Of a stretch of 64,000 nucleotides of DNA, positions 23,272 through 34,519 are shown in pieces. The DNA is from Malania oleifera. Lineage: Eukaryota > Streptophyta > Magnoliopsida > Santalales > Ximeniaceae. Within the stretch, counting starts at the first letter, position 1. Each line of letters begins with the position of its first letter. Location: contig NC_080423.1 in NCBI RefSeq assembly GCF_029873635.1, positions 98,266,397 to 98,330,396 on the forward strand, written 5' to 3'. The notes beneath the pieces were generated by a model. The model was given only the letters and a program-made list of their open reading frames with translations. It had not been told where the DNA came from and ran no database searches. The position numbers and the translations under genes were made by a program.

Positions 23272-24083
23272 ACTCACTTCTAAAAATGAGTAGCACTAGG
23301 GCTATCCCAAGTATAGGAGTTACGTCGTGTAATAATTAGCCTAAATAGGTCAGATCGTCTCCACGGGGAATGCAGATTAGTTCTAAACTAGCACAAAATA
23401 GGCAAAGAAAATAAGAAAACAAATTTTACTAAACATGGTTCAGATTCGAAATCTTGGGATTTTTGAAAGTTTGTGATGGAATTGAAATGATGCAAAACCT
23501 AAACTAAAAATTTAACACGCATAAACCAACCAAACAACTCACTAATTAAACAAAGATAAACTAAAATTAAACCTCAACAATTACTTAAGATTAAACACCC
23601 ACTCAACATAATGATGACTTGAATGAATTATAAGGATCATGCAACATTTCAACTAAATAAAAAAAATAGTTAAACTAAACAATAAGTAAAGCTTAACTAA
23701 ATAAATAAACTAGACTTAACAATAGATAAACTCAAACAACTCTTAAATAAGGATAACTAGATTTAGACTAATTAACACTCCAACAAGACATTTAACATGA
23801 CATTAACTAGAACAAAACAACTAAACAACCACAAGGGAAAGAGAGAGAATGAGAGAGGGACTTAAACAAATATTTAGTTTCAACATTAACTTTAAATAAA
23901 GGCAAGGTGAACTCAATAACAAAAATACTCAACTAATATTAATTCCTATAATGATTTCAAAAAAAAAACAAAGACAAACTAAATTTAACAACATAAATAA
24001 CCCAGAAAGAATGTAAATTCGACAATTACTCTAAAGAAATACTGAACTTAACAATTTAAATAATCCAAACAAGTGCTTAAATT

Positions 24084-24157
<74 letters not shown>

Positions 24158-25081
24158 AAAGCAAATAATATAAATAAACCAAACAAAGTTTAAAATCAAC
24201 AATGACATTAAATGAAATAATGACCTCTGAATTTAATAATACTACACCAACAATTATTAAAATAACACCAAGAGAGAGAGAGAGGAGGGGATGGCCGAAT
24301 GTGAGCTTCTTCAACACAATAGCGTAGTTGCTGCCCTCTGCTTCTTGCAGCTGCACAACCCAAAAGAGCCCCCCTTTTTGACTTTTCTCCCTTTTCTTTT
24401 CTTTTTCTTTTTCCTTTCCAACCCTCTGACCCTTGCCTTGTGCGCCCAGCAAATGCTTAAGTTGCATGGCCGGGTCACATCAATGGACCCGGCCCACATC
24501 TTTTTATTTCTTCAATTTCTTGTTTTGTTTGCTCCATTTTAAGTTTTTGTCCCCCAGGGAACAAGTCCGATTTCGACCATACTAAAACTTGTATCTCTCA
24601 AAGATCAAAACAAAAAATTTGTAGATCTCTTTCTCATATTTTCCCAGAATTTTGAATCATCTTGATCGAAGCTCGGATGAGAATGTTACGCCTAGATTAC
24701 GGAGTAATGCCGAAACAATCCATAAAATAGCGTATGGTAACTTCACGTCCAATTTCGACCTTGATGCAGCTAGTATTTCTCAAAACACGAAATATGAAAA
24801 TTGTAAAACGTTTTCTTATCTTTTTACAGCATCTTGAATCATTGGAATCGGAGGTCAGATGAGAGAGTTACACACAGATTACGAAGTATCATTGATTTTT
24901 AGCTTCCAATAATCGCTCTGCGATAAAAAATACCAAAAATTCATAATTTACTCAATAAAACCCAAATGTTATAAACATGACACAATGTTAATTTATTGAG
25001 ATTAATTAGGCATTTAATTAAAAATATAATTCATAATACATGAATTAAAACACCTAATTATACAATTTAAGCGCGTAATCA
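23272..25081. mobile_element. Unclassified 1.8-kb insertion within the solo LTR
   Basis: Flanked by ACGTG (23267-23271 and 25082-25086). Removing it restores a contiguous LTR reading catgttggccacacgtgctg. No terminal inverted repeat, TG/CA ends or coding region was seen. It contains an opening block with cagatcgtctccacggggaa (about 23350), a long AT-rich part, a 70-bp GA run, and two related modules of about 50 bp (24650-24710 and 24832-24890, both with gattacg.agta). The open frames at 24048-24542 derive from the GA/CT run and simple sequence. Confidence 0.6.
24085..24155. repeat. (GA)n microsatellite
   Basis: About 35 uninterrupted GA units on the plus strand. A shorter one lies at 24272-24283. 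Confidence 0.95.
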
Positions 25082-25894
25082 ACGTGCTGATTTAATATAT
25101 TGTTTATTCCTTTAGCGAGATGTGTCTCACCCGAATACAAATTTATATTTTTTAAGACCTCCATGAGATCGAGCTTAGAGAGCTCGGGATTACTATAGCA
25201 TGTTTGGTTATACAAAGGAAAAAGGGGTATAAACTTTATGATACTTTTGGGTTGTACAAATTTATGTTTTATGTCTTATGTTTTAAGTCTTCTGAGAAAT
25301 GGATGATTGTGAATACTGGAAGTTGTGGATTATGTTTTTGGAGTTATGTATATATGTGGATATAGGTAGATGTATGATTTATGTTGGAAGTAGATAGATA
25401 TAGGAAACTCTGGTATTATACTAATTGAGGATTGTAATTATGTTTTCCGCTGCGTAATTATAAATGGAATAACAGGTACAAGAAAATGAATGACGTGGCA
25501 CTCGAGTCCCACAAGGTGGGTTCGGGGCGCCACAAAACACAGTTAATCAGGTATAACGCACCGAACCGGGTTCACGGGTTTGGGACGTTACATATAATAT
25601 ATATGGGATAAAATTGTGTGGTAGAAATACAACTTTCATAATTTAATTAGCTGTTGTGAGTACCGAATGATGAAATATACTATTGCATTGTGAACATTGG
25701 CTGGCTGTGAGTATAGTTTACTTGTGAATAAAGATTGGTTGTAAATACTGGCTGCTTGAGAATACTATGTGTTGAACAATGTGATGTGTGTGTATGGGTC
25801 ATTTTGTGTGGTTATTCATGTGTATCACAATATAACATTGGCAGGCCTGAGGAGTTCAGTGTTGTTATTAATGATGCATTTTCTCAGCTGCTGT

Positions 25895-27930
25895 TGTAAC
25901 GACCCAGCCCTTTATATGGACCAGCACCGTTAACACAAATACAGAATATCTGTACCTGCTAAACATATATATACAACCTGCCCTAAATAGGGACAAACAG
26001 GTGTAAATTGTACATAGTTATAATGTAAATGTTGCTGAAAAATATAAACATTCATTGGGATTTCTACTAGACTTATATTAGAGCTTACTGTTATACACTC
26101 AAATACTTATATCCAAACTTTGAATAGAATCTGTTATTACAATCCTCCAAAAAGGAACTCCAACTAAGTTTAATACATGATTAGAACGCTTACGTAAGCT
26201 AAACCAAAAACAACCTCCCGAGTCCCTCTAGCTACTAGGACCAATGTCTTGATGGACCTAAAAACAAAGGTTGTATAATGGGGTGAGACATTTCTCAGTA
26301 AGGAAGAAGATATTACAACAGTGTGTGACAACGTACGCATATTTCAATAAAAACCCATATATATATATATAGAACATTTCTTTATAATATTGCAACATAT
26401 GAGATTTATTTGCACATTCTAGTATTTAAATCATGCATATGAATATTAGAACAACGACCAGCTTGGTATGACAAGTTTGCCTATTTTCCCCTGTGACACG
26501 GGTTGTGCGCTGATAACTCTGACGTGCCCTGTTTGTACAGACACTGCCGAGCACCTATTCTATAGTCTGACTGCCTCCCCTGGTATATTATTTCACTAGT
26601 AATTACAAACTTTTGCAAGCCGACTATCTTACGTACCCACACTGATCCTCATGTGTGGTTGCACTGTACTGCTAGCATCGAAACCGTGCATATGGAAGTT
26701 TAGAGTATTTTTCAACCCCATCACTGAAATTTTTTTCAACCTCTTTTGGTAGCAAGTTGTGGTTTCATGTATCATATATACAATTTATAATGAAAACATA
26801 TCAACCTGTGCAATTCCAGTATTTTCACAAACTCATTCAATTACTTTGGGTACAATTCGACACACACTCTCTCGGTTTACCCTTTCTAGGTATAAAGCAC
26901 GGTATATAACCAGCACCTATTTTCCACATTTCAGTATAGCAAATTGGAACTCCGGTTCCCACAATATACACAAGTATTGTAAAAGACTCTCACATTCTAT
27001 TTCCATGCACATGTCACACTATTTTGATCAAAAGCCCGCTATATAATACATAATACAATAAACATCATTTAAATAAGAAATAATGGATTCCAGCATCTCC
27101 TACAATAATATTAGTGCAAATAAAGACGTTTTGTAAAGTTTGGAGATCATAAGCCAAAATCCATATTTTTACCAAAAATCGTAAAATCGTAAAAACCAGC
27201 ATTTTATCCGATGAAATTTAGCAAATAAGCAGTCATATTATACATATCGACATAAACGAACTTCTTAGCGGTTTAGTTTTACAAAAGAACTGTTGTAAAC
27301 AAATTCTCCTTACCTTAAACCCGGAACGAAACCAAGTACGAAACGGTCCAAACCGACAACCTGGGATCCTCAAAACCTAAAAACCATAGAACGTAACCTT
27401 ACTACAATTCCGACTACTATCCAACTATCTAATCAAAATCGAAAATAGAATCTTACCTCGATTTTTGGAAAAACCCAAAAATACATCCAATCCACTAGAG
27501 TTGTAGAGCTTCCTCCCCTGATCCACGCGGGAACCTCCGTTTTTAGAAACGGACGTCGAACAACGAAGGATCGTAGAGAGAGAGAGAGAGAATTTCACTA
27601 GTTTAGAAAAAGAGAGAGGGAGAGAGTTTTGAGTAATCTTAACCCTGAAGCAACCAAAATGGATATTTATAGGGCCTTTGACCAAGTCAAACTCGTCGAC
27701 GAGGTGGCGTCTTCGTCGACGAAGCCATACCTTCGTCGCCGAACCCAATCCGGATATTTCTTGGCTCTCTCGGTATTCCCTTGTCAACGAGACTCTGAAT
27801 TTCGTCGAGAAGGAATTGAAGGAACTTCATCAACGAACCTACTGTCTTCATCGACGAACCCTACTATTTAAACCCCTTTATTCTGTTCATTTCTCATTTA
27901 CTTCTTTATTTACGGGTTCGGGTCTCTACA
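25895..27930 (-). mobile_element. Solo LTR (gypsy type), minus strand
   Basis: On the minus strand it starts TGTAGAGACCCGAACCC at 27930 and ends GGGCTGGGTCGTTACA at 25895. The flanks are GCTGT on both sides (25890-25894, 27931-27935), a perfect 5-bp target duplication. It carries several TCGTCGACGA-type palindromes (27693-27865), a CT/GA run (27570-27620), donor-like GGTAAG sites (about 27315 and 27455, minus) and the reversed TTACTGAGAAATGTCTCACC block (26280-26300). Length 2,036 bp. Confidence 0.9.
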
Positions 27931-28311
27931 GCTGTTGACAATGAAATTCAAATGAATATATGTCCTGTATTATTTAAACACTCTACCACACACTGCTATG
28001 ATTTATTCTTCCTTACTGAGATATGTCTCACCTTAATGGATGATTATATTTTCAGGTCCATCAGGCGATCGAGCTTAGAGTTCTGGGCAGGGTAGTATTT
28101 TTGGTAAACTTTGGAGTGTCTATGATAGCAGTTTATGTATAGTTATGTTTTAAATACTGTGATGTAATATAAACAGATGGATGCAGTTGTATATCGGGGT
28201 TTATATATAGACTCTGGTATTTATATTGAAGTTGTATATTTATTTTCACTGCATGAATTGTGGTATATGGTATTAGAAACAGGTGAATTAAACACGTAGC
28301 CTCCGAGCCCC

Positions 28312-28560
28312 ACCATCTTGATCCTCTTGGTGAGGACCTTTGCAATGATATTAAATTTGCTCATAATCAAACTAATAGGATGGACATGACTAACATTAAC
28401 AAAGTGGTCTTTCTTTGAAACCAAAGTGATTAAAGTTGAGATACTTTTAGGAATCACCACATTAGCTTGAAACTCATGAAACAGCTTCATCAAATCACAC
28501 TTAATGACCTCTCAACAACTCTAAAAAATGGCTTAGGTTGAAACCATTCAACCTATGAGA
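28312..28560 (-). pseudogene. LINE reverse-transcriptase relic
   Basis: The minus-strand frame at 28493-28300 reads MMKLFHEFQANVVIPKSIST, then LVSKKDHFVNVSHVHPISLI and AKVLTKRIKM. This is the fingers region of plant LINE RT (LIPKK...V.D.RPISL...KVLA.R). It is cut at about 28312 by the truncated end of the LTR to its left. Confidence 0.75.
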
Positions 28561-29480
28561 ATTATTATAGTGTGCTGAATGTTAAAACATTCTTGAAAGG
28601 ATGAGTGATGTTCAAATGAATTTTGAACTTTATCTCTAAATTTACTTTTGCATATGTTAAGTGAAAATTCTATCAATCATGAACTCATTTGCATTATTTA
28701 ATTATTATAGTTGCTTTTGAGTCCTAACCAAGTCATGTAAACCATTAACATCACATTCTATTTTTTCATAAAATTATATTCTGATATAAATTGTTTGTGG
28801 GATGCATGAACACATTACATTATTGAATACTTATTATATGAAACTCTTGTACACTCATAAAATTCATTACTCGTTGGATTATTGGGAACTATTTATTGTA
28901 AACATCCATGTTTAAAGCATATCTCTATGTAAAATGTCCTTTTGACAGACGAAATGCTGTCAAAATTTTTCTAAACTGATAAAACTTAGCTATTAAATTG
29001 TATCATTTTTTTTAACTGTGTCCAAATGTCTGATTATTTTGCTATCAAATCATTGATACTTATAGTACGTATACATATATGTTCAAAAATTGTATACTGA
29101 TTTTTTTTTATAATTCTTAATTTGTAGGATTTGCTGCTGTCACAATATCAACACGATGTCATGCACTACAGTCGAATGCAACTTTTGATTTTTTTTTTTT
29201 TGTATTTTTTTTTTTTTGTTATCTGAATAGATGGAATTTTTATATTTTAATTTGAATTTGTATTTGAATTTGAATTTAAATTTTGAATTTTTTTGTATTT
29301 TTTTTGTTATCTAAACAGATGAAATTTCTGTATTTTAATTGAATTTGTATTTAAATTTGAATTATAATTTTGAATAATTTATGAATTTTTTAGTAATTAT
29401 GGTTTAATGTTATGCATGCGAAAATGTAATTATAGATTTTCATAGGAATTAATGATTAAAAAATTATTAATTTTAAATTA
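28561..29480. other. AT-rich stretch with no recognisable gene
   Basis: It contains poly(T) runs near 29190-29220 and a diverged duplication of a block like gttatctgaatagatggaat (29219 and 29304). No coding signal. Confidence 0.55.
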
Positions 29481-29481
29481 T

Positions 29482-29858
29482 TAGTGACTGTTTTAAAATC
29501 GTCACTAATAATTGTCCATTTTTTAAGTATTAGTGAAGGTTTCAAAACATTCACTAATAGTAGAGTATTAGTGACGAATTTGAGTTGAGCCAATGTAGAA
29601 TTTATAGTGACGGTATTAAGGTTTTAGTGACGGTTATAATCTGTTACTAATATTCTATTATTAGTGACACTTTTATGATTCGTCACTAATAAGCAGTAGT
29701 AACCGCAGTTATAGATACGATTTTGAAATTCGTCACTAATACTCTACTAATAGTGATGGTTTTGAAATTCGTTACTAATACTCTACTATTAGTGAAAGTT
29801 TTGAAACCCTCGCTAATACTTTAAAAATAGACAATTATTAGTGACAGTTTTATATAGC
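29482..29858. repeat. Inverted-repeat element with repeated TTAGTGACGGTTTT motifs
   Basis: The left arm (29482-29590) and the reverse complement of the right arm (about 29755-29858) align over roughly 100 bp, both passing through attagtgac, tcactaatagtagagta and caaaac blocks. The motif ttagtgacggtttt or its complement occurs about ten times. Such motifs resemble subterminal repeats of plant CACTA-type non-autonomous elements. No CACTA termini or target duplication were found, so the class is inference. Confidence 0.6.
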
Positions 29859-30865
29859 CATTAAGACAAACACTTATGATTCACTTTCTTTTCTTTTTCA
29901 ATTATGTCATATTTTATTACAGTTCTTCGAGGTGTAATAAAAGATTTGAATTTATCAACTTCAAACTTCTTTACAACTTATTTTACAGATTTAGCTTGAT
30001 TAACGTAAATTCCCTCAAAACATTATTTAATTTGTAAACCAAGGAAATAATTATTTCTCCCATGAGACTTATTTCAAATTCATTTTTCATCAAATTAGAA
30101 AATTCTTTGCACAAATTATCATCAGTAGCATCAAGAATAATGTCATCAACATAAATTTAAACAACAAGCAATTGATTATTTTTGTATTTCGTAAATAGGA
30201 TTTTGTCAACAATCCCTCTGTGGAATTCATTCAACATTACTAATTGATTAGTTTGTCATATTAGACTTTGGGAGCTTGTTTCAAATCATATAAGACTTTG
30301 TTGAGTTTATACACATGCTCAGAATGGGTATAACATTCAAAGTGAGGGGGTTGACATACACAAACTTATTCTTCTGCAATACCATTCAGAAAGCACTTAT
30401 TGTAACGACCCTAAATTCCTTAACATAAAATGTAACATAATAAATAAAATAGTCAACACGAACACGTGGGTAATGGGGACACCTATCAATCACAGTGGAA
30501 ATCTAAGCAGTAACAATCATAAAATTGAAACCATCCATCCATCAAGCATAATACCAGAGTTTACTACAACATCATAATATTGTATTTATATACATCCTTA
30601 AAAATACCAAAATAACTGTAGGATCAAACACAAAATACTCTTGATCCTAGTACAAAATCTTACCCTTCTAACGGGGTAATATTGTTGACTCAACGACGGT
30701 CACAACCTGTAGTAACCAGAAAAAAAAATATAAAATTTAATTTAAAAATATATATAATAATAAAATAATAAAATAAAATTAATTAATTAAATTAACAAGT
30801 AAAATGAATAGTATGATAAGGAACAAATATATATATATATATATATATATAAATATTAAAGCATG

Positions 30866-30923
<58 letters not shown>

Positions 30924-30932
30924 AAGTATAAA

Positions 30933-31006
30933 AGCTTCTTCAAGAAGCTACACTTTAATAAATGTTTACTATTATATATAATAACACAAGCTTCTTTAAG
31001 AAGCTT
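30933..31006. promoter_or_regulatory. Paired heat-shock-element-like palindromes in the LTR
   Basis: AGCTTCTTC then AAGAAGCT (30933-30949) and AAGCTTCTT then TAAGAAGCTT (30988-31006) each form an inverted repeat around one base. They lie 225-300 bp into the LTR, upstream of the CT-rich leader. The first contains TTCnnGAA. A function in heat or stress induction is inference from the motif alone. Confidence 0.4.
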
Positions 31007-31050
31007 TGAAAGTAAAATCCAAATTAAATTGGATTTTTGGTGGGTGTGAG

Positions 31051-31102
<52 letters not shown>

Positions 31103-31779
31103 CGACTCTCTCTCTCTTCGATTCCGGGCTAGTTTTACGCCGGATCGACAAACCGAAGCCACCACGACACTCCTGGCGAAGTTCTCTATAAGTCTGCCGG
31201 AGCGGATCGTCAGGGAAACGAAGTTGGATTTCATCCCAAATCCAAGGTAAGGTTTTATATTCAATATTTGGATTTTTGACAGTCGAAGAAAGTGATATAC
31301 GCGTAAAAATACTGAACTTTAATACTGGAAATTTTCAGTTCCAGGGTGTTGATTGGGAACGTTGGAAATCATCCCTAAGTTGAGGTAAGACTTTTTAAGT
31401 CGAATTTGACTTAGTGGTAGTTATAGAAAATGTTGTACGTACGAAAATACTAAACTTTAATTCTGCGAGTTTTCATTTTCAGGGTGTTGAGTTGAGAACC
31501 TTGTGGGTACGGGGAAGATTTTCTTAGGGGCTTTTCAGGAATCAGGTAAGGGAATAAACTAAGCTAGTTTCGTTTTGAGAAAATGTATGTATATATATGT
31601 AGCATCTGGTTTCAGGAAAAATAAATATATTTATATATATGATTTATATTTGGAAAATACTGTTTAAATGATGATATGTTGAATACGTAGAAAATTTGTT
31701 TAGTGTGGCATGAGTATAAAAATGTTGTGAAACACTATTTTTTTTGGGAATGGGGACGATATGGATTTCTATGATGGAA

Positions 31780-32030
31780 AATCGGCGTACGGGCCGAGAT
31801 ATTTTTGTATGTATATGTGATTTGCCAGCGTATGGGTCGTGCTATGTGGATGAGATTTTCCGGCGTACGGGCCGTGCTATGTGATTTGCCAAAGTACGGG
31901 CTGTGCTATATGATTTGCCGGCGTACGGGCCGTGCTATGTAGTTTGCCAGCATACGGGCTGTGCTATGTGATTTGCCGGCATACGGGCAGTGCTATGTTA
32001 AAATGTGTAATACCGGCGTACGGGCCGATG
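31780..32030 (+). repeat. LTR-internal tandem array, 8 units (GTACG core)
   Basis: Units of gccggcgtacgggccg separated by tgctatgtgattt. One unit (with aaagtacgggctg, about 31889) is absent from the 3' LTR array at 39225-39440, which has seven. Confidence 0.92.
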
Positions 32031-33034
32031 ATTTTCATGATACACGTATATATGTTAAATGATATGATTGATGTGAAAATAAATGATATGAGATATTTAT
32101 GTATCACGGTTTTAGTATATGTATATGATATCAGAACCTGGTTGGCTTGGTCTAGGCTAGCACTTGCACGGTACCGTTGCTATGTGTCCATGGTCCTCGT
32201 GATCATGATATCTGTATTAACGCCGCTGTACGGAGTGGTGTGAGATTGGATGGTCGATGTGGTTATTGTCAAGAAGTGTGTTGTTATCGCCCCTGGTGTA
32301 CGGACCAGTCTGGGTAGACCCATCGGACCTACAGACTACTGTTTGACTTGGCAGTGGTCGGCCAACCATTGTCAGGTCCCGCCTTCGGGCCACACAACCC
32401 AGTCATGTGGGGGTAATACATGACAACAGCCAGCTAACCTACTAGGATTGTTTTATGTTATTATTAGTGTATGAGATGAGATATGTTTATAAAAATGCGG
32501 TATATTCTGCTATGTGTTGAAATGCATATGTTTTCCCATATTTGATAAACAGTATTGAATATGTTATGTACGGTATATGTAGAACACAGAATACTCATGT
32601 TGCCACACACTGATATTAGTTTATTTCCCTTACTGAGAGGTGTCTCACCCCTAAATCTTATACATTTTCAGGAGCCCCTGATAGGAGAGCGGGAAAAGCC
32701 CCGCTGATCTAGATCAGTTGTTTGCCCTCTTTGAAAGGGTAAGTTTTTGGTAGGGACAGTTAGGTTTTGTGGGGATTGTCCCTAGATTTCATTTTTGAGA
32801 TGTATATACTGTGAGATAGTAATTGTAATGACTCTGGTATGTGTAATGCACATTATGATGAGATGTATATGATTTTATACTTTCTGCTGCGTAGGCTTCT
32901 GCTGTATGTTTTGTTATATCCCTGGTGCTCACGGGCCCAGGTGGATTGTGACCTGCTGAGTTGGAATGTATGATGTGATGATAATTTATTTATATAAAAA
33001 AAATATATGTGAAAAAGGAGCAGGTCGTTACAGT

Positions 33035-33047
33035 TGGCATCAAAGCC
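33035..33047 (+). other. Mutated primer-binding site
   Basis: TGGCATCAAAGCC, two transitions away from TGGTATCAGAGCC. It lies two bases after the 5' LTR. Confidence 0.85.
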
Positions 33048-33265
33048 TAGGTTGCTAGGTTCTGTAGACTTTAGAGTGCAGCAGGAACAATACCAGAGTT
33101 TAGGAAATGATTTGAGGTTTTGTTCTACAGTCTAGAAGCAGGACTTCCGTGGTAGTTTCTGTGTTTTTCCTGGGTGACGATTTCAGGAAAATCATAGTAA
33201 GCTATTGTTGGGTTGTGTTCCTAGAATGTAGAACTGGGGATTAATAATGAGTTAGAAATGTTGAG

Positions 33266-34519
33266 ATGAGTGGTGAGGATAGGTGGGTAAATTATGAGGA
33301 TGGGATTACTGAATTGCAACTGCTATTTTCCAGGATGGATCCAGAAGGACATAGTGCCCATGCGAGTGGCAGTGATGGAGCAGGACCATCAGGTGCAGCT
33401 AGGACCGACTCTGATGTGGTATTACGTAGCGTGGCTTAGCAAGTAATGGCTGAGATTGCTAGGAGCTCGAGGGAGCAGAGTGGTCCATCTACAGGTCATG
33501 GGTGCACTATAGAGAAAATTACGAAGATGAATCCTCCGGCGTTCTTAGGTGGAGTTGATCCTGTAGCCGCTGAGAACTGGATGCAGGAGATTGAGAAAAT
33601 CTTGGTTGTGCTGCAATGTACTGAGGAACAGAGGGTCCTCTTTGCCACCTATAAATTGATAGGAGAGGCTGAGAGGTGGTGGACAGTGGTGAGACTATTA
33701 GAGCAGTAGAGGGTGACTCCAATAGCTATGACATGGGAGCGGTTTAAAGATCTGTTCTTTGACAGATATTTTCTAGCTACTGTGAGGGAGGCTAAGGTAG
33801 AAGAGTTCCTGAGTCTGAAGCAGGGACAGCTATCCGTCCAGCAATATGCAGCACGTTTTATCGAGCTCTCTCGATTCGCCCCATACATTGTTCCTGATGA
33901 GGTGAAGAAGGCGAGGCAGCTTGAGAGAGGCTTGAGGCGGAGTATATTTAGGCAGGTGGTGGTGCTGCGGATCCAGGACTTCGCTGAGTTGGTCGACAGG
34001 GCGGACTTGGCAGAGATTGGTGAGCGTCTTGATGCGGATGAGCAAGGACAGAGGAAGAGATCTGCATCTACGAGCTACCAGCAGGGTCACAGGCCGGGTC
34101 AGTGGAGGAGAGGTAATCATGGTAGAGGGCGGAGACAGGAGACGGGAGGACGCCAGGTGCAGATAGGGCACGGTCCTCCAGTTTGTCAAACTTGTGGTAG
34201 GAGGCACTGGGGAGAGTGTCGAGCTGGTGGTGTAGTGTGCTACCGCTGCGGTAGATCGGGACATATAGTGCGAGATTGTCCTACCCCGCCAGATGCAGCT
34301 TCGGTGTGCTATCGCTGCGGTAGATCGGGGCACATGGTACGAGACTGCCCTACTCCACCAGATGCAGTTCCAGCTTATAAACCATACAGGGGAGGTTATC
34401 AAGCACCACGGGGGGGCCAGAAGAGGAATACGGCTCCAGCCAGGGTGTTTACTCTGACGGCTGGTGAGGCTGAGGCGTCAGGTGACGTGGTGACATATGG
34501 TCATTATGCTTTCTTTTAA
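33266..34519 (+). pseudogene. Ty3/gypsy gag of the complete element
   Basis: The ATG at 33266 starts MSGEDRWVNYEDGI. The capsid domain follows (AERWWTVVRLLEQ, FFDRYFLATVREAK) and then zinc knuckles [14 protein letters not shown] and [14 protein letters not shown]. Two in-frame stops, at about 33437 and 33707, both sit where the sister element has CAG. After [14 protein letters not shown] the frame enters the gag-protease junction. A 2-bp deletion near 34497 (relative to the sister copy) ends it. Confidence 0.92.

Larger units (their letters stand above)
22258..25592 (+). mobile_element. Solo LTR (gypsy type) inserted in another LTR, itself interrupted
   Basis: It begins TGTAATGACCTGG and ends GGTTTGGGACGTTACA, flanked on both sides by TATAA (22253-22257 and 25593-25597), a perfect 5-bp target-site duplication. 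Without the insertion at 23272-25081 it is about 1.5 kb. It has the palindrome-rich start (22373-22530), the duplicated module (22845-23145) and a GAGATGTGTCTCACC block (about 25118-25132), so it is plus-oriented. No internal region remains, as expected after LTR-LTR recombination. Confidence 0.88.
17549..28313 (+). mobile_element. Second gag-only (TR-GAG-like) Ty3/gypsy element, carrying nested insertions
   Basis: 5' LTR 17549-19784, primer-binding site 19787-19799, gag relic 20191-21246, polypurine tract 21428-21440, and a 3' LTR that begins at 21441 and runs, interrupted by two LTR insertions, to about 28313. The internal region is only 1.66 kb and has no pol. The last 43 bp or so of the 3' LTR are missing, joined to a LINE fragment, so no matching right target duplication exists; the left flank is TAGAA. 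Gag resembles that of the element at 1592 but the LTRs differ, so these are two families. Confidence 0.85.
21441..28313 (+). repeat. 3' LTR of the second gag-only element, interrupted twice and internally deleted
   Basis: Parts are 21441-22257, 25593-25894 and 27931-28313. They collinearly match the 5' LTR at 17549 onward. About 700 bp equivalent to roughly 18643-19348 is absent at about 25856, removing the tandem arrays and the duplicated module. The terminal 43 bp or so are also gone at 28313. Confidence 0.85.
30708..33032 (+). repeat. 5' LTR of the complete gypsy element
   Basis: TGTAGTAACCAG to CAGGTCGTTACA, 2,325 bp. It contains AT and GT microsatellites (30826-30920), paired palindromes (30933-30949 and 30988-31006), a CT run (31053-31098), donor-like GGTAAG sites (about 31244, 31384, 31546), the GTACG array (31780-32030), TTACTGAGAGGTGTCTCACC (32624-32649 region) and TTTTCAGGAGCCCC (32667-32680). 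Confidence 0.95.

Noticed and set aside
17030..28560. A single LINE with twin-priming inversion, split by the gag-only element
   Set aside because: The left part is plus and earlier in ORF2, the right part minus and later. Twin priming would give the opposite arrangement, so they are treated as separate or rearranged fragments.
33830..34402. 190-codon open frame on the minus strand (and the 213-codon frame at 11127-11768)
   Set aside because: These are antisense shadows of gag; the same shadow appears in both sister copies because gag is conserved on the other strand.
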